Shown here: positions 61,965-64,000 of the stretch, in pieces
Layout of the letters: each line of letters starts with the position of its first letter
How positions within the stretch are numbered: the stretch's first letter is position 1
Assembly: GCF_020329505.1 (NCBI RefSeq)
Contig: NZ_JAGKJJ010000019.1
Span: 1-64,000 of the forward strand
Reading direction: 5' to 3'
DNA from: Bradyrhizobium semiaridum
Lineage (GTDB): Bacteria; Pseudomonadota; Alphaproteobacteria; Rhizobiales; Xanthobacteraceae
DNA length: 64,000 nt
The notes under the pieces: generated by a model
The model's input: the letters and a program-made list of their open reading frames with translations, nothing else
Database searches by the model: none
Told to the model about the DNA's origin: nothing
Position numbers and translations under genes: made by a program

Positions 61965-62070
61965 GTGAGCCCCATCTGCCGTTGGCGTGACGGCAGATTA
62001 TGGACGGGGCGGGCGGCGGAGGCGAGGCCGGAGAATCGGCAGTCGCCGTCAAATACGCGTCACAATGCGT

Positions 62071-62418
62071 CTACTTCTGCTTGATCGGCGGCGCAGTCTT
62101 CTCGGCCGGGGCCGGCGGCAGCACCGGCTGGGCACCGGACTTCTGCGCGTCGGCATCGGGCCGCGCCGGCTCGGGCGCCGGCGTGGTCGGACGGTCGCCG
62201 CCGGGCTTCGACTCGGCCGGCGGCGCGGTCTTCTGCGGCTCGGGCGAGGGTTGGGTCGGGTGCGTCGCCTGCGCCATCTGCTCCCGCGAGGTGGGTTGCT
62301 CCTGCGACTGCGAGCCGATCTCGCGCAGCGAGAGGCCGATCAGCGCGACGCCCGCCACCAGCAGGACGGCGGCAATCACCAGATCGCCCCGCATTCGCTT
62401 CGTGTGGTCCGCTGCCAT
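62071..62418 (-). CDS. Small membrane-anchored Pro-rich protein
   Basis: 115 residues from ATG at 62418 (GAGG 10 bases upstream); the frame extends to 62529, but that part is cysteine/arginine-rich and overlaps the upstream gene. One membrane segment (DLVIAAVLLVAGVALIGLSL, about 12-31) is followed by an exposed Pro/Ala/Gln/Lys-rich tail (SQSQEQPTSREQMAQATHPT ... PLPPAPAEKTAPP-like). It follows the MgtC-type gene by 80 bp on the same strand. Function unknown. Confidence 0.6.
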   Translation of the reverse strand: MAADHTKRMRGDLVIAAVLLVAGVALIGLSLREIGSQSQEQPTSREQMAQATHPTQPSPEPQKTAPPAESKPGGDRPTTPAPEPARPDADAQKSGAQPVLPPAPAEKTAPPIKQK

Positions 62419-62497
62419 GTCTCGTATGCCTCGCGACTTGTTCGCGAGGTCAACGATCCGGCAACGGCATGGTTCCGAGGCATTGCCGCCCGGGAAC

Positions 62498-63214
62498 TCA
62501 ATCCGCGGTGTTGCTCTCCCAAGTGGCATGGCGCACGCCGGTCAGCGGCTCGAACTCGGCCACGACGGCGTTCAGTTCGCTGGGATCGACCGCAGTCGCG
62601 ACCAGCTTCGCCACGATTTCCAGATGGTCGTCGCCGATCTCGACCACATCGACATCGGCCACCGGGTAATTGGCGGCCTCGAGCTTCTCCACCAGGCGGT
62701 CGCGCATGGTGGCAAGCGCCTCGGTGGTGACCGCGAGCTTGACGTAATAGGTCGCCTCCGAGGCCTTCTCGTTCAGCGGGATGCGGTTGATGGCGTTGAC
62801 CAGCGGGCGCAACAGCGTGTTGCCGGCGATCACGAACACGGTCAGCGCCGCCGCCTGCGCCACCATGTCGGCACCGGCACAGGAGCCGACCGCAGCCGAG
62901 GCCCACAACGTCGCCGCGGTGTTCAATCCGCGGACGTCCATGCCCTGCTTCATGATGACGCCGGCGCCGAGGAAGCCGATGCCCGACACCACATAGGCGA
63001 TCACGCGCACCGCGCCCGCGGCACCTTCAAGATGCATTGCCAGATCGACGAATGCTGCGGCGCCGACCGCGACCAGCACGTTGGTGCGCAGCCCCGCGGT
63101 GCGCTGCCGGTACTGCCGCTCGGCCCCGATCAGCGTGCCCAGCACGAAGGCCGAAAACAGGCTGACCAGCGTGTCGATGAAGTCGGCGATCTGGAATGTG
63201 GTGAGAAAGCGCAT
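62498..63214 (-). CDS. MgtC/SapB-family membrane protein
   Basis: 238 residues. The N-terminal ~130 residues form the MgtC membrane domain with the hallmark SAFVLGTLIGAERQYRQRTA GLRTNVLVAVGAAAF (about 20-54) and VSGIGFLGAGVIMKQG; about four to five spans. A cytoplasmic C-terminal ACT-like domain (EATYYVKLAVTTEALATMRD ... VVEIGDDHLEIVAKLVATAV) follows. MgtC proteins affect growth at low Mg2+ and survival in hosts, partly by acting on the F-ATPase or phosphate uptake. No Mg2+ transporter gene adjoins. Confidence 0.9.
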   Translation of the reverse strand: MRFLTTFQIADFIDTLVSLFSAFVLGTLIGAERQYRQRTAGLRTNVLVAVGAAAFVDLAMHLEGAAGAVRVIAYVVSGIGFLGAGVIMKQGMDVRGLNTAATLWASAAVGSCAGADMVAQAAALTVFVIAGNTLLRPLVNAINRIPLNEKASEATYYVKLAVTTEALATMRDRLVEKLEAANYPVADVDVVEIGDDHLEIVAKLVATAVDPSELNAVVAEFEPLTGVRHATWESNTAD

Positions 63215-63302
63215 GACGCTGCAGAATTCTTCTTTGGCGCGTTTTCTCTACGCGAACCGGTCCCACTTCGCTCGAAAACGCTTTGGATAACGCAGCGATC
63301 TC

Positions 63303-64000
63303 TTACATTTCCAGGATGCCCGCGTCACCATCTTCTGCGCCGAAGGCGAGCAGCGTGCCCTTGGCATTCCACGCCAGCCCCGACACCGGCGAGCCGCCGG
63401 TCCGCCGCACCAGGATCTCGGCGCCGTCCTCGAGACGGACCATCAGCACCGTGCCGTCGCTGTAGCCGACGGCCATGATGTCGTTCTTCGGATGGCAGGC
63501 CACCATCGAGACCCGCGCCGGCATCGGCGCCAGCATCGCCGGCTCCTTGCCCATCGGGCCGTCCTTGGAGGTGAACGGCCAGACGATCACGCTGTCGGCG
63601 CCCGAGGTGGCGAGGCCCTTGCCACCGGCGCTCCACGACATCGAGCGGACGCGGCCGGGATAGCCGCTCATCCGCATATGCCTGGAATCGGCGAGCCGCC
63701 AGCCATGCATCGCCGGCTCGTGCATCGCGGTAACCAGAAACTTGTTGTCCGGACTGAAGGTGACGGCGAGGTGCGAGCCGGCCCATTCCAGAAATTCCGG
63801 ATTGGCGGCCATGTTGGGAAACCACAGCGTCACGCCATTGTAATGCGCGATCGCAAGCCGCAGGCCCTTCGGCGCGAAGGCGAGACCGCCGACGGTCGAG
63901 GGCACCTCGAACGTCTTCTCCTCGCCCTTTGGACCACGCACGAAGGCGGTCTTTCCCGCTGACCACGCCAGCGTGCCGTCGCCATGCAGCGCGACATTGT
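63303..64000 (-). CDS. WD40-repeat protein, C-terminal part (runs off right edge)
   Basis: The frame is open from the stop at 63303 to the window end, so the N-terminus is missing; at least 232 residues are present. WD40-type strands are clear: MSWSAGGKGLATSGADSVIV WPF, VSMVACHPKNDIMAVGYSDG TVLMVRLEDGAEIL, and SGLAWNAKGTLLAFGAEDGD AGILEM at the C-terminus, giving at least four or five blades of a propeller. Sequence upstream of the first internal GTG (63941) continues the pattern (LHGDGTLAWSAGKTAF), confirming that the gene extends beyond the window. Presumably a scaffold or binding protein; partner unknown. Confidence 0.85.
   Translation of the reverse strand, partial: NVALHGDGTLAWSAGKTAFVRGPKGEEKTFEVPSTVGGLAFAPKGLRLAIAHYNGVTLWFPNMAANPEFLEWAGSHLAVTFSPDNKFLVTAMHEPAMHGWRLADSRHMRMSGYPGRVRSMSWSAGGKGLATSGADSVIVWPFTSKDGPMGKEPAMLAPMPARVSMVACHPKNDIMAVGYSDGTVLMVRLEDGAEILVRRTGGSPVSGLAWNAKGTLLAFGAEDGDAGILEM

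Overview
The window reads as a chromosomal segment of a Bradyrhizobium-like alphaproteobacterium (inference). The support is very high GC with strong third-position bias, homospermidine synthase, CpdR, an RpoH-type/ROSE-controlled small heat-shock gene, the NAD(P)H-type gltBD pair, and several families of intergenic palindromic repeats (CATTGCGAG..., GTCATTCCGG..., CATCGCCCG.../GATCCAGTA..., CTCTCCCC...) that I associate with that lineage. There is no prophage, IS element or CRISPR array; it is mostly core and lineage-specific genome.

Layout. 1-348: 5' part of an AraC-type regulator. 1117-2200: two small hypothetical genes flanking a palindromic repeat. 2346-10298: ketopantoate-reductase-like enzyme, a double-domain TetR regulator, and a complete branched-chain amino acid type ABC transporter (livKHMGF). 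10361-18361 (minus strand): sigma-54 promoter, guanidine-I riboswitch, ABC transporter (binding protein, permease, ATPase), two DUF1989 proteins and a 1180-residue biotin-dependent carboxylase. By name this is a 'urea carboxylase' operon, but the riboswitch and DUF1989 pair indicate guanidine assimilation. 18634-23238: LysR regulator, GNAT, a Q/T/N-rich secreted protein, a Tyr/Gly-rich secreted protein. 23394-28626: tRNA-Val, cpdR, N-formylglutamate amidohydrolase, histidinol-phosphatase-like gene, a frameshifted TctC gene, an RlpA-like protein. 28656-35952: LysR/TauE pair, LysE exporter, class III adenylate cyclase with TPR region, alpha/beta hydrolase. 36026-44501: hsp20 with sigma-32 promoter and ROSE-like RNA thermometer, then gltB-gltD. 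44671-55874: outer-membrane barrel protein, kdsD-type isomerase, AhpD-like/HxlR pair with twin operators, NfeD-stomatin pair, hemH, MAPEG protein, Ni/Co exporter with DUF1007 protein, M3 peptidase. 56005-60960: polyamine block (long speF-like leader, ornithine decarboxylase, GNAT, small membrane protein, RidA, homospermidine synthase). 61224-64000: acetoacetate decarboxylase-family protein, small membrane protein, MgtC/SapB protein and a truncated WD40 protein.

The most interesting features are non-coding. (i) A stacked control region at 18177-18451 joins repeated activator-site candidates, a -24/-12 promoter and a guanidine-I riboswitch in front of the guanidine operon. (ii) Two paralogous small RNA genes at about 25516-25603 and 30723-30810 share a 35-nt identical core, CU-rich unpaired segments and the same -35/17/-10 promoter layout. 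(iii) A ROSE-type hairpin hides the hsp20 ribosome site. (iv) Two 17-bp palindromes lie between an HxlR gene and its divergent neighbour.
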